DNA from: Blepharisma stoltei
Taxonomy: Eukaryota; Ciliophora; Heterotrichea; Heterotrichida; Blepharismidae
Direction: 5' to 3'
DNA: 64,000 nucleotides
Assembly (NCBI GenBank): GCA_914767885.1
Contig: CAJZBQ010000014.1
Coordinates: 1-64,000 of the forward strand
Part shown: piece by piece, positions 46,245 to 56,782 of the stretch
Numbering within the stretch: position 1 is the first letter of the stretch
Layout of the letters: every line of letters begins with the position of its first letter
Made by a program: the position numbers and the translations under genes
The notes under the pieces: model-generated
The model's input: the letters and a program-made list of their open reading frames with translations, nothing else
Database searches by the model: none
Told to the model about the DNA's origin: nothing

Positions 46245-46825
46245 CTCCCCCCATCCTTAATCGAACGATTGACTGTAAAAAATTCCTAAAAATTGGGAAA
46301 ATTAAACCCCCATCCTTGATCGAACGATTTTCATATCATGCAAATTTGTATATATATAAAAATATAATAGTAATCAAAAGCTTGGGAAGATGTACCTAAT
46401 GAAGTTGTTTTCAGAGCTTTGAGACGACAGAAAGCTGCGAGATCAACCATCCGAAGTGATTTAGTCATCAACCTAGGCTTAAAAACTAAATAATCTAATA
46501 AAAGAGAGATTCTTTAAAATTTTTTAAAAAAAATTTAATTCAATAAGGAACAAATTAAAATTTATACGGTTTAAAAGGGTAACTAATAAATCAAAATATT
46601 AAAAATTGGTATTTTATGAAATTAATTCAATTTTTTGTTGTAAAAATAATTATTAAATACTCTTAAACCCTCTTATTTAAAAGTAAATAAAAAAAAAATA
46701 TATATATATATATATTTTTATTTTATATATAATTTTTTTTTTCCCAAAAATTTTTTTTTAACCCCCATCCTTGATCGAACGATGGCGAGTCGTTCGATCA
46801 AGGATCAAGGATGGGGGGGGAGTTA
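46245..46825. mobile_element. MITE family B, copy 2
   Basis: 581 bases between TA at 46243-46244 and 46824-46825. Copies of CATCCTTGATCGAACGA occur in both orientations at each end (a C-rich hairpin at the right reads CGAACGATGGCGAGTCGTTCG). The centre is AT-rich. A short tandem duplication of AAGGATC lies near the right end. Intergenic. Confidence 0.85.
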
Positions 46826-46938
46826 CTTAAAACTGAAATATAAAATTAAGCTATTAGCAGCACATTGAAGTTCAGTGTCTTATTATAAATGATGCATAGT
46901 CAGCACTTGTCTATTATATAAACTTTTAAACTATTTAA

Positions 46939-48351
46939 TTACATTATTAATTCCTGGCTTAAAGACAATGCAAACCTATGAAACCTGAAAACCAAAAGTT
47001 TATTCATTTTTTGTTCATCAATATCCTTTCCGCTCACCCCAAACAAATTTCTTTCAATATTCAGTGCTTTTTCGTGTTTTACTAAAAACTCAGCAATATC
47101 ATTTATTTTCTCTGCGAACTTCCTATTTTTCGATATATCTTTATATCGATCTCCTGTCCTTATAAGTGAATACAAAATATTCACCATTTTAGTGCTTTCA
47201 CTTGCGTATTTTTTTGATGATAAATATTTCATACCCAAATTCACGATTTTTTCTTTCAAACTTGGCGAATTTTTTTTCGATTTTTCATTGACCATCAGTC
47301 CTAAAGATTTTTTTAAAAAGGGTTTTCACGGCATAGTCAGTGGCTTTGTATCTTTAAATGCGTCTTCTATTGAAATTTTATTAGGAATCCTTAAATCGTA
47401 CAGGACATTTTTAGGCGTTTTTTTCATAGTATTATAAGAAGTATAAAGCAGCGTCTTTTGTAAAGCAGGTTTCATTATAGACTCAGGCGCTTTGCATTTA
47501 AAACTTTTTTCGCTTTGCATCAATTCTAATTTGAAATGGTTTGCTGTAAGTCCACTAGAACTTTTAATAGTCCTATGAAATCTGTATTCTCCACAAATAC
47601 AGGAAGCTTTCATGCAGTCTTGGCATTTTATAGGAATTATAGGAGTAGATGGCTTTGAGGACTCTTTTGAGCGTGATCCAGGAGGGTGTCAGTACCGAAA
47701 ATCAGTAGTTCGCCTTGAATAATTAAATTTTGGGGTGGATGCATTATTATTGATTGGAGTGCTTTGTTTTGAGTCTAAAAAACTTTCTTCTTCATTCATG
47801 GACACATTAATAGTTCCTTGAGGCGAGTTATCAAAAGATAAGTTTTCAAGGTTTGGGGACAAGGTTTGAGGGACCTTAAGGCTTTTTCTTAAACTCCCCC
47901 CCCCTCCGTGAGCGAACAAAACCATTAGAAAAATCGCCATTTTTTGACCAAAAACCCACCCTCCGTGAGTGAACAAAAATTTTTTTAATAGAAAAAATTT
48001 TAATGGAAAAAAATTTTGATATATAAGTGATAATTAGTATAATGAAATCTAGAGCTAATTCTGTTTAATTTTAAACAAATTGCGTTTTAAAACATAAATT
48101 TTGCAAATTAAATTAATATTTGCTTCCCAATTTTTGCAAATTAGGATTTTTTTTTAAATTTCGAAAAAATATTTTTTATAAAATTTATATATAATTTTTT
48201 TTAAAAAAAAAAAATTAACCCCCCTCCGTGAGCGAACAAAAATTTTTTTTGTTCGCTCACGGAGGGGGGGGGGGGGAGTAGAGAGCTTCTCTCTAGATTT
48301 CATCTATTTGGAATAAATTTTTTTATACCTATTTTTTAAGTGTCCAGGCAT
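46939..48351 (-). CDS. Unknown protein with CxC motifs; one IES
   Basis: Three open frames joined by TGA (Trp) codons at 47326 and 47689, plus a short 5' exon. Removing a family A IES (47892-48280) gives ERSSLRKSLKVPQTLS in frame. The start MPGHLKNR at 48351 needs a 25-base GT-AG intron, which is tentative. The protein is about 330 residues, hydrophilic, with a Cys cluster (IKCQDCMKASCICGEYRFH) and helical C-terminus. It is divergent from the phosphatase gene with 62 bases between starts. Family not recognised. Confidence 0.65.
47892..48280. mobile_element. IES/MITE family A, copy 3 (coding)
   Basis: 389 bases, TA at 47890-47891 and 48279-48280. Same family A parts as copies 1, 2 and 4, in the opposite orientation to copy 2, with the hairpin arm next to the 3' (right) end here. 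The left end begins AACTCC rather than ACTCC. Excision restores the frame given above. Confidence 0.88.
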
Positions 48352-48413
48352 TTTTATAAATCATGGGCCAATTGAATTAGAATTGGATTAGAAACAGTTA
48401 AATAAATAAGAAG

Positions 48414-49796
48414 ATGGATAAAAAATTTGCCTTGTTAATCGGGTTTATTGCCTTATTTTTTATCAATATCATCTTCATCATATACTACACTGACGCTCCC
48501 AAGATTAATTTCAATCTTCTCTCCCGCACTAAAAAAATTGAGCAAGTTCATATAGCCCTTGGGAGCACTGAAAACTCAATGAATATTATGTGAGTCATGA
48601 AAGACGACCCAGAAAACTGCTGGGTTGACATTGAAGGAATTAAGGTAAATTTTACCATGAAAAGTCCTTTAGAATATTTTGGAAACACAGGGAAGCATTA
48701 TAAACGATTTTTCTACACAGCGATAATAAATGACTTAATCCCTGGCCATCACTATAGCTATCAAGTTATCTGCATTTATCAAGAAACTCTTACATATTCT
48801 GCAAAATTTGTGTTTAAAGGCCCTCCAGACAAAGACAGCAAGATTACTGCTATTTCTTTTGGAGATTTTCAAACAAATTCATACCCAGATCCTGCTGATA
48901 ATTACTCAAAATCAAAGCGAGCTAATATTTTGTCCCATCTCTTGCAAGAATCTAAATCATTAGACTGGTATGATTTGCTGCTGCACTCTGGAGATATCAG
49001 CTATGACTTGTGGTCTTACAATGGGCTTATGGCTGACCATTATATGCAGTCAATTGAGTATTTCGCAGCAAGGTTTCCTTATATGACAGTCCCTGGCAAC
49101 CATGAGAGCTATACAAATTTTACCCACTACAAGGCACTATTTAAACCTATTGGAGAAGGTCTTTATTATAGCTTTAATTTAGGTCAGGCTCATTTTCTTA
49201 TGATTGACTCAGAAAGCTTTGTAGGGAGGTTTCACACCCAAAAAATGCTTGACGACCAAATGGACTTTATAAAAAGCGACTTAGAAAACAACCAACAGAG
49301 ATGGACTGTTATAATAAGCCATAGACCTATTTATTGCAGCCCAAATCCTGACTGTCGAGTTTGTATGTCAGCTTGCACACAATATTGCCACGTCTTATCA
49401 AAGTATCTAGAAGATTTACTAATAGAATATCATGTAGATCTATATATAGCAGGAGATGTGCACCTATATGAAAGGACGCTGCCTGTCTATAAAAATGAGA
49501 CTATGCAATATGGGAAAAATATTTTTGAAAACCCGCCAGCTCCTATATATATTGTTAATGGGGTTGGGGGAAGTTTTGACAGAGAAGATGACCCGTCACG
49601 TGCTACTGAAGAGCCAATGGTGTGGAGCGTATCAATAGACGAATGCTTGGGATATGGAAAATTGATAATACACAATGCGACACACTTGCAATGGACTCAG
49701 TATGGGATTGGGAAAACTTTGAGTGATCCGCCTGATTTTGTGGAAAGTGCGAAGCCTAGGAAAATAGATGAGTTTTTTATAATAAAAAATAAGTAA
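48414..49796 (+). CDS. Purple acid phosphatase (metallophosphatase), membrane-anchored
   Basis: 460 residues. N-terminal signal-anchor (FALLIGFIALFFINIIFIIYY), then an Fn3-like domain (HHYSYQVICIYQ), then a metallophosphatase core: ISFGDFQ, LLHSGDISYDLW, TVPGNHESY, VIISHRPIYC and YIAGDVHLYERTLPVY. In the canonical motif GHxHxYER the first His is Asp here. TGA near 48591 is Trp (NIMWVMKD), which extends the gene upstream of its first clean Met. Like human ACP7 and plant PAPs it should hydrolyse phosphomonoesters in the secretory pathway or outside the cell. The C-terminus is not membrane-spanning. Confidence 0.92.
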
Positions 49797-50043
49797 TAGA
49801 GTTTATTATGCATTTTCTTAGATTTGGTATAAAACAGGTTTTTTGACCTTTTGATTTACTGAACTGTTTCAGGTGGATAAAGAAAAAGGAATTTTCAGAA
49901 GAAGTAAGCTGTAAAATTACGAATCCAGCTATAAATATAAAGAAAAATCCAATAAAAACACTAATTTCTTATTATTTGAGCCAATTATCTTTTGAATAAG
50001 AAAATAATCCCATTTTCTGAGCCTTGTATATCTATAATAAATC

Positions 50044-50538
50044 ATGTCCCAGAGTCTTGGAAAACTGAATTCTCCTTATTTACCGGTAGCCCGTACGTCA
50101 AAAAGCAAAAGAGCAAGTCCGAATCATAAATATGACTTCGCCAAAATCTACGTAATTTCGACGAAAGCTGCAAATTATAATCGAAACGCAATGGAGAAGA
50201 ATACAAAAGCCAAAGCCCAAGCTAATACCAGCGTAGAAGCTAAACCGAAGCCTAGAAATTGGTCAAATAACCCTGTAAGAAGTTCTTGTGACGATGGACT
50301 TAATAAATTAGACTATTTGAACACAAGAAGCCTTTTGGCCAGATCTGGGCTATTATCACTGCAACAGAGATTGCTACAAATCGAGCTTACAAAAGCAATG
50401 AAAAACTTAGATTCTTCTTTTATAGAGGAGCTAAGCTGCTTTAACCAAGATAATACGTTCGAGAAACCGTTTGACAGCCTTTATGAAAAATATTCACATT
50501 CGGGAAATAGTATGGGAATTAGAATAAGCGAGAATTAG
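50044..50538 (+). CDS. Unknown basic protein, 164 residues
   Basis: ATG 50044 to TAG. Basic and Ser/Asn-rich at the N-terminus (SKSKRASPNHKYDF), helical at the C-terminus (LLSLQQRLLQIELTKAMKNL). No TGA, intron or IES. Family not recognised; the composition is clearly coding. Confidence 0.65.
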   Translation: MSQSLGKLNSPYLPVARTSKSKRASPNHKYDFAKIYVISTKAANYNRNAMEKNTKAKAQANTSVEAKPKPRNWSNNPVRSSCDDGLNKLDYLNTRSLLARSGLLSLQQRLLQIELTKAMKNLDSSFIEELSCFNQDNTFEKPFDSLYEKYSHSGNSMGIRISEN

Positions 50539-50574
50539 AAGAACTGTATTAAATAATTATAATCAATTATCTTA

Positions 50575-50957
50575 CTCCCCCCCCCTCCGTGAGTGAACAA
50601 AAAAATTTTGTTCACTCACGGAGGGGGTTAATTTTTTTTTTTTTAAAAAAATTTATATATAAAATTTTCTAAAAAATATTTGTTTTCGAAATTTAAAAAA
50701 ATCCTAATTTGCAAAAATTGGAAAGCAAATATTAATTTTATTTTATAAAATTTATGTTTTAAAAAGCAATTCGTTTAAAAATTAAACAGAATTAGCTCTA
50801 GATTTCATTATACTAATTATCATTTATATATTAAATTTTTTTTCCTTAAAAATTTTTCTATTAAAAAAATTTTTGTTCACTCACGGAGGGTGGGTTTTTG
50901 GTCAAAAAATAGGGATTTTTCTAATGGTTTTGTTCACTCACGGAAGGGGGGGAGTTA
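50575..50957. mobile_element. MITE family A, copy 4 (intergenic)
   Basis: 383 bases with TA at 50573-50574 and 50956-50957. The most regular copy of family A: the left hairpin (CCTCCGTGAGTGAAC, inverted at once), AT-rich centre, then two inverted motif copies separated by GGGTGGGTTTTTGGTC and TTTCTAATGG blocks. Being intergenic, its removal cannot be tested by frame. Confidence 0.88.
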
Positions 50958-51311
50958 GCTTAATTGGATAAATCTTGATTATTTTAGGAAATAAAAAATA
51001 TTTTGAGATCTGGCTTTTAGGATAGTTAAAAGAAAATAATGAAATAAGCAATTATAAGGTGGAAAATTAAATATAAGCATCTGCAATATAAATTTGTCAG
51101 TGAAAATAATATTATCGAGGGGCTATTTTATTGGCAATTATTTCTTTGCTCAGCGCCATTTGACAAGTTTATATTTAGCTAAATTATATGAATTTCTATC
51201 TGCTTCAAAATCATGCTTTGGAAAATTAAAGAAAATATAAATAATATCCATCTTCTTTAGCATGTCAAAAGCGAGAATTTCTTGATATTTGCTATTTTAA
51301 GTACAATTAAA
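50958..51311. other. Intergenic DNA
   Basis: About 350 bases, AT-rich, no feature seen. Confidence 0.35.
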
Positions 51312-51923
51312 TTACTTATGGAAATACTTCCACGCACAAGCTGCAGCCGCCAACCCCAGTACAACCACCATTATCATCGAATAATTGCTTTCCTCATTGT
51401 TCAAAAACTTATTCTGCTTCATAGATTTCAAACTTCTCCCACCCATATTAACAGCCTGCCCTCCTTCCTCATGTGTAACCAATACCATACATATCATCGA
51501 TAAAACCACACTGACGGCCAGCCAGCCTGTGCTTGCTTTATTTCCTTTCATTTTTGGTTCATCATTCTTTACGAACCCTTTGTAAAATTCCAATTCCTTT
51601 TTCAGCATGCCATTTTCAGCTTTTAAAGCTGCGTTTTCCAACGTCAACTTTTGGTTTATTTCTGCAATCTGCGAAAGGGTCGTGTCCAAACTTGTCAGTT
51701 CTATCTTTTTCCTTGCTCGGCTTCTAGAAGCACTTTCTCGATTTTGCCTTTTTTTCCGAGCTTTTTTATATTCGAGGGTTCCTGGAAGGAAACTGGATTC
51801 ATCTAGTTGGTCAATAGGGCGTTTTTTGGGGAGGTCTTGAAACGAGTCGATTGTGTCTTGAAATGAGAAGTAGTCAGGGATCGGGTCTAAGTCATGAATG
51901 TTAAATAGGTCGTAATCAGTCAT
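51312..51923 (-). CDS. bZIP transcription factor with transmembrane segments
   Basis: 203 residues. The bZIP basic region KKRQNRESASRSRARKK is followed by a leucine-zipper coil (LDTTLSQIAEINQKLTLENAAL). A hydrophobic segment (GWLAVSVVLSMICMVLV) follows at about residue 135 and a second near the C-terminus (SMIMVVVLGLAAAACAW). The N-terminal 50 residues are acidic and could be an activation domain. The layout resembles ER-tethered factors such as ATF6, bZIP28 or bZIP60, which are released by proteolysis or splicing when the ER is stressed. No internal TGA, intron or IES. Confidence 0.88.
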   Translation of the reverse strand: MTDYDLFNIHDLDPIPDYFSFQDTIDSFQDLPKKRPIDQLDESSFLPGTLEYKKARKKRQNRESASRSRARKKIELTSLDTTLSQIAEINQKLTLENAALKAENGMLKKELEFYKGFVKNDEPKMKGNKASTGWLAVSVVLSMICMVLVTHEEGGQAVNMGGRSLKSMKQNKFLNNEESNYSMIMVVVLGLAAAACAWKYFHK

Positions 51924-51996
51924 TTTGTCAGATATTTATAATGGATTTCATTTTTGGATGACGGAGACAATTTTAAGGTTAATTAGAAATTATAGG

Positions 51997-52281
51997 TTAT
52001 AGGCTTGTTTTTCTGGCTGATTTCCAATAGCTGACAAGCTTAAGAGTTTCTTGAAGAAAATCTTCATCTCCGCCATAGAGCTTGGAGTCTCTCATTTTAT
52101 TACATTTTTTACAGTACTCAAAAACATGTGAGTCTTCAAAATTCGTGCTTTCGCCTTCATCAATCTCTCTGAACTCAAAGCTGTCGTCCTCAAACTCTTC
52201 ATCTTCTATCTCGTCACCCATGAAAATTCCTGAAAAATTAATCTCTTCTAGAGTAAACCCCCTAAAATATATAAAATTCAT
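51997..52281 (-). CDS. Small acidic protein, unknown
   Basis: 94 residues from ATG 52281 (an internal Met at 52221, MGDEIEDEEFEDD, is an alternative). Strongly acidic middle, then a CKKCNKMRDSK zinc-like pair. The start is 8 bases from the end of the neighbouring gene. Family not recognised. Confidence 0.55.
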   Translation of the reverse strand: MNFIYFRGFTLEEINFSGIFMGDEIEDEEFEDDSFEFREIDEGESTNFEDSHVFEYCKKCNKMRDSKLYGGDEDFLQETLKLVSYWKSARKTSL

Positions 52282-52289
52282 TTCTAATA

Positions 52290-53117
52290 TTAATATATAA
52301 TATAAGAAATTGGTGTTTGAAGAATTCTAGTTCCACTTGTAAGAAGGATATTTTTTAACGGCCTAAATCCAGTTTCATCTTCCTCAAAACTTGTCGACAG
52401 TATCAAGGATATCACCGCTGTTTTTGTTCTTTTGCACGTTCTTTCTCTTGGCAGCGAAATATCAGTGCTTATAGACGAGTTTGGTGAAATATCTTTACCT
52501 CCAATAAAAATAGATGAAAGTCTAGGCCTGTGGTGTGGATGCTGAGTTATTATTTTTGGCTGCATATCCTTTGCAATATACTCAGAAAAAATCAAGAGCT
52601 TATGATTTTTGGATTCCAGCTTAATAGGGTGACTTGGAAAACGCAAAATTTCTGTAGGCGAAATATTTGAATCTCATGAGGAAAAGGCATCTGAGGAATT
52701 TTTGAAGGAAATTGAAATTGATGATTTATTATGACAGTTTGCTGGCAATAATAGGCTTCCAGAAATCAAGGAACGAAGGACAGAAGAACATTTTTGTTCT
52801 AACTCAGTTTGGGATATTTTCATATATCGGGGGTTTTGCATCAGAATGAATACCCACTTTTCGAGTAGAAAAGGATGACAGCCTTCTGTATTCTGTATAA
52901 TTTCTATGCCAAATTCAAATTTTTGAGCTTTGGGAGCGGTTAGTGCTGAAAGGACTTTCTCTCGGACTGTTTGGTGATCTGATGTGGAAACCCTCAAAAA
53001 CTTGTTTTCTTGGGCTGGTGATTTAGATGGCTGGGATTTGGATGAGCATAAGAAACTGATGAGCTTGCAAATTAAATCTATAAAGATTTGGGGAGGAGAT
53101 GAAAAGTTATTTTCCAT
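52290..53117 (-). CDS. ATG13-like HORMA-domain protein (tentative)
   Basis: Two frames joined by a TGA (Trp) at 52674 (AFSSWDSNISP). The core EKWVFILMQNPRYM, then SSVLRSLISGSLLLPA, resembles the ATG13 HORMA region (EKW/ERW ... RSL ... LPA). ATG13 is a subunit of the autophagy-initiating ATG1 kinase complex. Start ATG 53117 (MENNFSSPPQIF); the C-terminus is Ser/Thr/Pro-rich and likely disordered. About 275 residues. Similarity was judged by eye only. Confidence 0.5.
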
Positions 53118-53478
53118 TTTAAAGCTGTTGGTTTTAGCTGTATATAATATCGGGCACAACTAAGGTAATACAGAAAAAAGCAGGATTTTATACTTAGAGA
53201 TATAGCACAGAATTTAATTTATAAAAAGGGATCAAAAGTGGATTTAGATTCTATTATAATCATAATTCAAAATGGGGTGTAAGGTACAATTTAAGCTAAA
53301 CTATTTTTTATCAATATCAAAATTATACTTATTAAAAAAGGCTAGCTATAAAAATTATCAATAATCAGAAATTATATCAATAAGCTTTCTATCAGAAAAT
53401 TATTTATTCTTGTTTTTCTCTACACCAATTATCTGTTATTTCGTATATTTTATTGATAAATTTACTGGCTATAGTATA
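53118..53478. other. Intergenic DNA
   Basis: About 360 AT-rich bases; promoter region of the reductase array. No feature seen. Confidence 0.35.
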
Positions 53479-54474
53479 ATGGAACCTCAGACTACAATTG
53501 CAGCAGTGGTTCATGAGATTGGAAATCTCGACTCAATATCAGTTGACCGAGTTCCACTACCTGAATTAGAAGAAAGTCAAGTTATCGTCCAAATGGAATG
53601 TGCTCCAATCAATGTTACTGACTTAATGCTTGCTTTAGGGCACTTAGGAAACCCTCCACCTCCAAAAATTCTTGGGTTCGAAGGAAGTGGCACTGTAATT
53701 AAAAGTGGAAGCCACCCTTTTGCGCAATCTCTTATTGGAAAACGAGTAGCTGCTTTAGCTTCGTTACAAGGAGGCTTTGGAGCATTTTCTGAATATTTGG
53801 TGACTTCAGCATACTCAGTCGTTGTTTTAAGAGATTCTGTTACTTTTGAACAAGGAGCTGGGCTGATTATAAGTCCATTTACTGTAGCTTTAATGATAGA
53901 GAAATTAAAAGAAGGCAGCCACACTTCAGTTGTTTTTAATGCTGCAGCTTCTACAATCGTGAAAATGGCTATAAAATGGTGCAAATTGTTAAATATCACT
54001 GCTATTTGTTTAGTAAGAACACAAGAGCAAGTCGATATTTTGGCTTCTATAGGAGTTCAGCATGCTTTTAATACTTCAAAAGAGGGCTGGAAAAATGAAG
54101 CAAAAGCATTGACAAATCAGCTAGGGACGAAAATTGGATTTGATTGTATTGCTGGGAATGAAACACAAAATATGATAGATTTATTGGTAGAGGAAGGGAC
54201 TGTTTATGTGTATGGAGTACTTTCTGGACAAAGCTCAATCCCTCTTAGTGTTGGAGATAAGATTGTGCGTGGCTTGTTATGGGCAAAGTGGTTTTTCAGG
54301 TTATCAGCTGAAAAAAGAGCTGAAATTGAGAATAAGCTTCAAGATTTGGTTGGGGATGTGCTGAAAACTGAGTTTAATGAAGAGGTAAGTCTTGATGGAG
54401 TTAAAGATGCAATTAAGCAGTATTCTGAAAGAAAAACAGATAGAAAATTCTTAGTAAGACTAAGAAGAGCTTAA
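53479..54474 (+). CDS. MDR-family oxidoreductase, copy 1 (enoyl-CoA/quinone reductase-like)
   Basis: 331 residues from ATG 53479. Medium-chain dehydrogenase/reductase without structural zinc: an N-terminal GroES-like half (PPPKILGFEGSGTVIKSG; LQGGFGAFSEYL) and a Rossmann half with VVFNAAASTIVKMAIKW and IGFDCIAG. It likely reduces a conjugated carbonyl or enoyl substrate with NADPH, as in mitochondrial enoyl-CoA reductase or quinone oxidoreductase; substrate unknown. An upstream non-ATG extension of the frame was ignored. Closely related to the next gene in tandem. Confidence 0.88.
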   Translation: MEPQTTIAAVVHEIGNLDSISVDRVPLPELEESQVIVQMECAPINVTDLMLALGHLGNPPPPKILGFEGSGTVIKSGSHPFAQSLIGKRVAALASLQGGFGAFSEYLVTSAYSVVVLRDSVTFEQGAGLIISPFTVALMIEKLKEGSHTSVVFNAAASTIVKMAIKWCKLLNITAICLVRTQEQVDILASIGVQHAFNTSKEGWKNEAKALTNQLGTKIGFDCIAGNETQNMIDLLVEEGTVYVYGVLSGQSSIPLSVGDKIVRGLLWAKWFFRLSAEKRAEIENKLQDLVGDVLKTEFNEEVSLDGVKDAIKQYSERKTDRKFLVRLRRA

Positions 54475-54729
54475 AAGCTATCTTTTCTTTATGATTTAAC
54501 GCCTTAATATTCTTTGCTTTCTTTTAGCAGCAACTATATAGAAAAGCATGAGGTAAATTTTTATATGATTTACATACAATAAGCCTTCAAGAATTAGTTA
54601 AAGTGAAGGCAATTTTAATCTGAGTTTTGCTTATAATTTTAACAATTTTACTTTATCAGCATTTTTGCCTTATTTTTCTCCATTGCTTACCATATTTTTA
54701 TTGATAAACCCATTGGAGATAATTATATA

Positions 54730-55740
54730 ATGGCGACTCAAGCGACAACTGCAGTAGTGATTCATGAGTTAGGAAACCTTGACTCAATATCGGTTGAACA
54801 AGTTCTTCTGCCAAGCTTAGAAGAGAATCAGGTTTTAATTCAAATAGAGTGCGCCCCGATCAATCCTATTGACTTAATGCTGGCTACAGGGCATCATGGG
54901 ATTCCTCCGCCTCCAAAAATTCTCGGATTTGAAGGAAGTGGCACTGTTATTAGAAGTGGAAGTCATCCATATGCGCAATCTCTTGTTGGAAAGAGAGTTG
55001 CTGCATTATCTCCACTGCAAGGAGGCTTTGGAGCACTTTCTGAGTATTTGGTTACTTCTGCGTTTACAGTGGTTGTTTTAAGAGATTCTGTTACCTTTGA
55101 GCAAGGAGCTAGCTTACTTATAAATCCTCTCACCGTTGCTATAATGATTGAGAGGTTGAAAGAAGGAAGACAAACTTCAGCTGTATTTAATGCTGCAGCT
55201 TCTTCGCTAGCGAAAATGGCGATCCGATGGTGTCAGTCTCTGAATATCTCTCCTATTTGCTTAGTGAAAAGGCAAGAGCAAGTTGATTTGCTGGCTTCTC
55301 TTGGTGTACAGCATGTTTTTAACACTTCAAAAGATGGCTGGAAAGACGAAGCGAAAGCAGTGACAAGTCAATTAGGTACGAAAATTGGATTTGATTGCAT
55401 TTCAGGGACTGAGACTCAGGACATGATAAATTTATTATTAGATGGAGGAACTGTCCATGTGTATGGATCGCTTTCAGGGCAAGAACCTCAGATAAGTTCT
55501 TTTTCGCTTATTTCAGGCGATAAATCGATTCGAGGTCTCACATGGGGAACATGGTTTTTCAGACTGCCTGCTGATAAAAAATCGGAAGTTGAAAATGAAG
55601 TGCAAGACTTGATCGGCAGCATCCTAAAAACTGACTTTCATGCAGAAATCACTTTAGATGGAGTTAAAGATGCCATAAAGCAGTATTCTACAAAGAAAAC
55701 TGACTCAAAGTTCTTGGTAAGAGTAAGAAAGACTCAGTAA
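54730..55740 (+). CDS. MDR-family oxidoreductase, copy 2
   Basis: 336 residues. Same architecture and motifs as copy 1 (LGFEGSGTVIRSG, VFNAAASSLAKMAIRW, IGFDCISG), roughly 70 to 75% alike by eye, with a four- to six-residue insertion before the C-terminal third. The preceding 255 bases also resemble the region before copy 1 (TTTTCTC...TTATTGATAAA), supporting tandem duplication of the gene with its promoter. Confidence 0.88.
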   Translation: MATQATTAVVIHELGNLDSISVEQVLLPSLEENQVLIQIECAPINPIDLMLATGHHGIPPPPKILGFEGSGTVIRSGSHPYAQSLVGKRVAALSPLQGGFGALSEYLVTSAFTVVVLRDSVTFEQGASLLINPLTVAIMIERLKEGRQTSAVFNAAASSLAKMAIRWCQSLNISPICLVKRQEQVDLLASLGVQHVFNTSKDGWKDEAKAVTSQLGTKIGFDCISGTETQDMINLLLDGGTVHVYGSLSGQEPQISSFSLISGDKSIRGLTWGTWFFRLPADKKSEVENEVQDLIGSILKTDFHAEITLDGVKDAIKQYSTKKTDSKFLVRVRKTQ

Positions 55741-56508
55741 TAAAATAACTTTCTACATGGTCTATATTGTTAGTTTTACACAAAATCTTCTAATAAGAAA
55801 TATTAAATATTTATAATACCAGAATCATTATGCTGAAAAGCTTTAGTCAAACTGTAAACACATGACAGTGGTTGATTCAGCATATATTATGGCTTAGAAA
55901 TATAATATAACTAAATTTAAATGCAACTACTCTTGATAAAATTACATTTAAAAGATATGAATAGCTATTATAGTAATGATTTTAAAATGACAAAAATTAA
56001 TAATTATAGTTTTTTTATAAGAATTATTAAATAGGCTATCAGATGGAGGAACTCTTTATTTTGATGGAAACCTTTCAAGACTAAATCTCCAATAGATCTA
56101 CTTTCAATTATTGATGTGGATGGTGACAAGGTAATTAGAGGCGTGACATAGGCAACTTGGTTTTTCTGCTTATTTCCTGAAAAAAAGAGACCAAATTGAT
56201 AATGAAGTACAAGACTAGATAGGGAGCATACTGAAAACTGATTTTCACGCAGAAATCACTTTAGATGGATTTAAAGAAGCCCTTAAGCATCAAGGAAAAC
56301 TGACTCCAAGTTCTTGATAAGATTGAGTAAAACTGATATTTAAAAAATTGCATTTTCTACATAATTAATGGCTATAAGCCCAATATAACTTTCTGCTCGT
56401 CCTGAGCTATAATGGTATATTATATATAGTTTTATGCAAAGTCTTCTAATAAAAATGTATGAATTTGACTATTAAAAACAATTAATTATTTGTAATAGCA
56501 GAATCATT
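55741..56508 (+). pseudogene. Decayed relics of a duplicated MDR-plus-small-gene unit
   Basis: At 55830-55910 a sequence (CAGAATCATTATG...GACAGTGGTTGATTCAGC) matches the start of the small gene at 56509 but is frame-broken. At 56035-56330 a fragment of a third MDR gene remains (SDGGTLYFDGN; later ILKTDFHAEITLDG), broken by several stops. So the array was duplicated as a unit of reductase plus small gene, and in each unit one member decayed. Confidence 0.75.
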
Positions 56509-56754
56509 ATGGGGACAAGTTTCAGCTCAAACTGCGGATGCATGACAGTGTTTGCTTCAGCGTGGCAAAAAACTTCTTCAATGTGGTCTTCAAAGTCACA
56601 AAGCGAAAGGCCAACAATTCTTGAAGAAGATGACACTCATTCAGCAGATCTTTTATCAGAACAAGAAATTCAAAGGCTACTGAATGAAAGCCAAGATTAC
56701 TACAATTCAGATCCGAAAAATTTTAGTTTCCATAAATCGAAATCTGACCTGTAA
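56509..56754 (+). CDS. Small acylated protein (N-myristoylation and Cys motif)
   Basis: 81 residues, ATG 56509 to TAA. The start MGTSFSSNCGC fits N-myristoylation at Gly2 (MGxxxS) plus possible palmitoylation at nearby Cys. The rest is polar and acidic (ILEEDDTHSADLLSEQEIQ). It may be a membrane-attached adaptor. A broken copy lies at 55830. Confidence 0.65.
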   Translation: MGTSFSSNCGCMTVFASAWQKTSSMWSSKSQSERPTILEEDDTHSADLLSEQEIQRLLNESQDYYNSDPKNFSFHKSKSDL

Positions 56755-56782
56755 ATAATCGACAAAATTACTGTAGGTGAGG

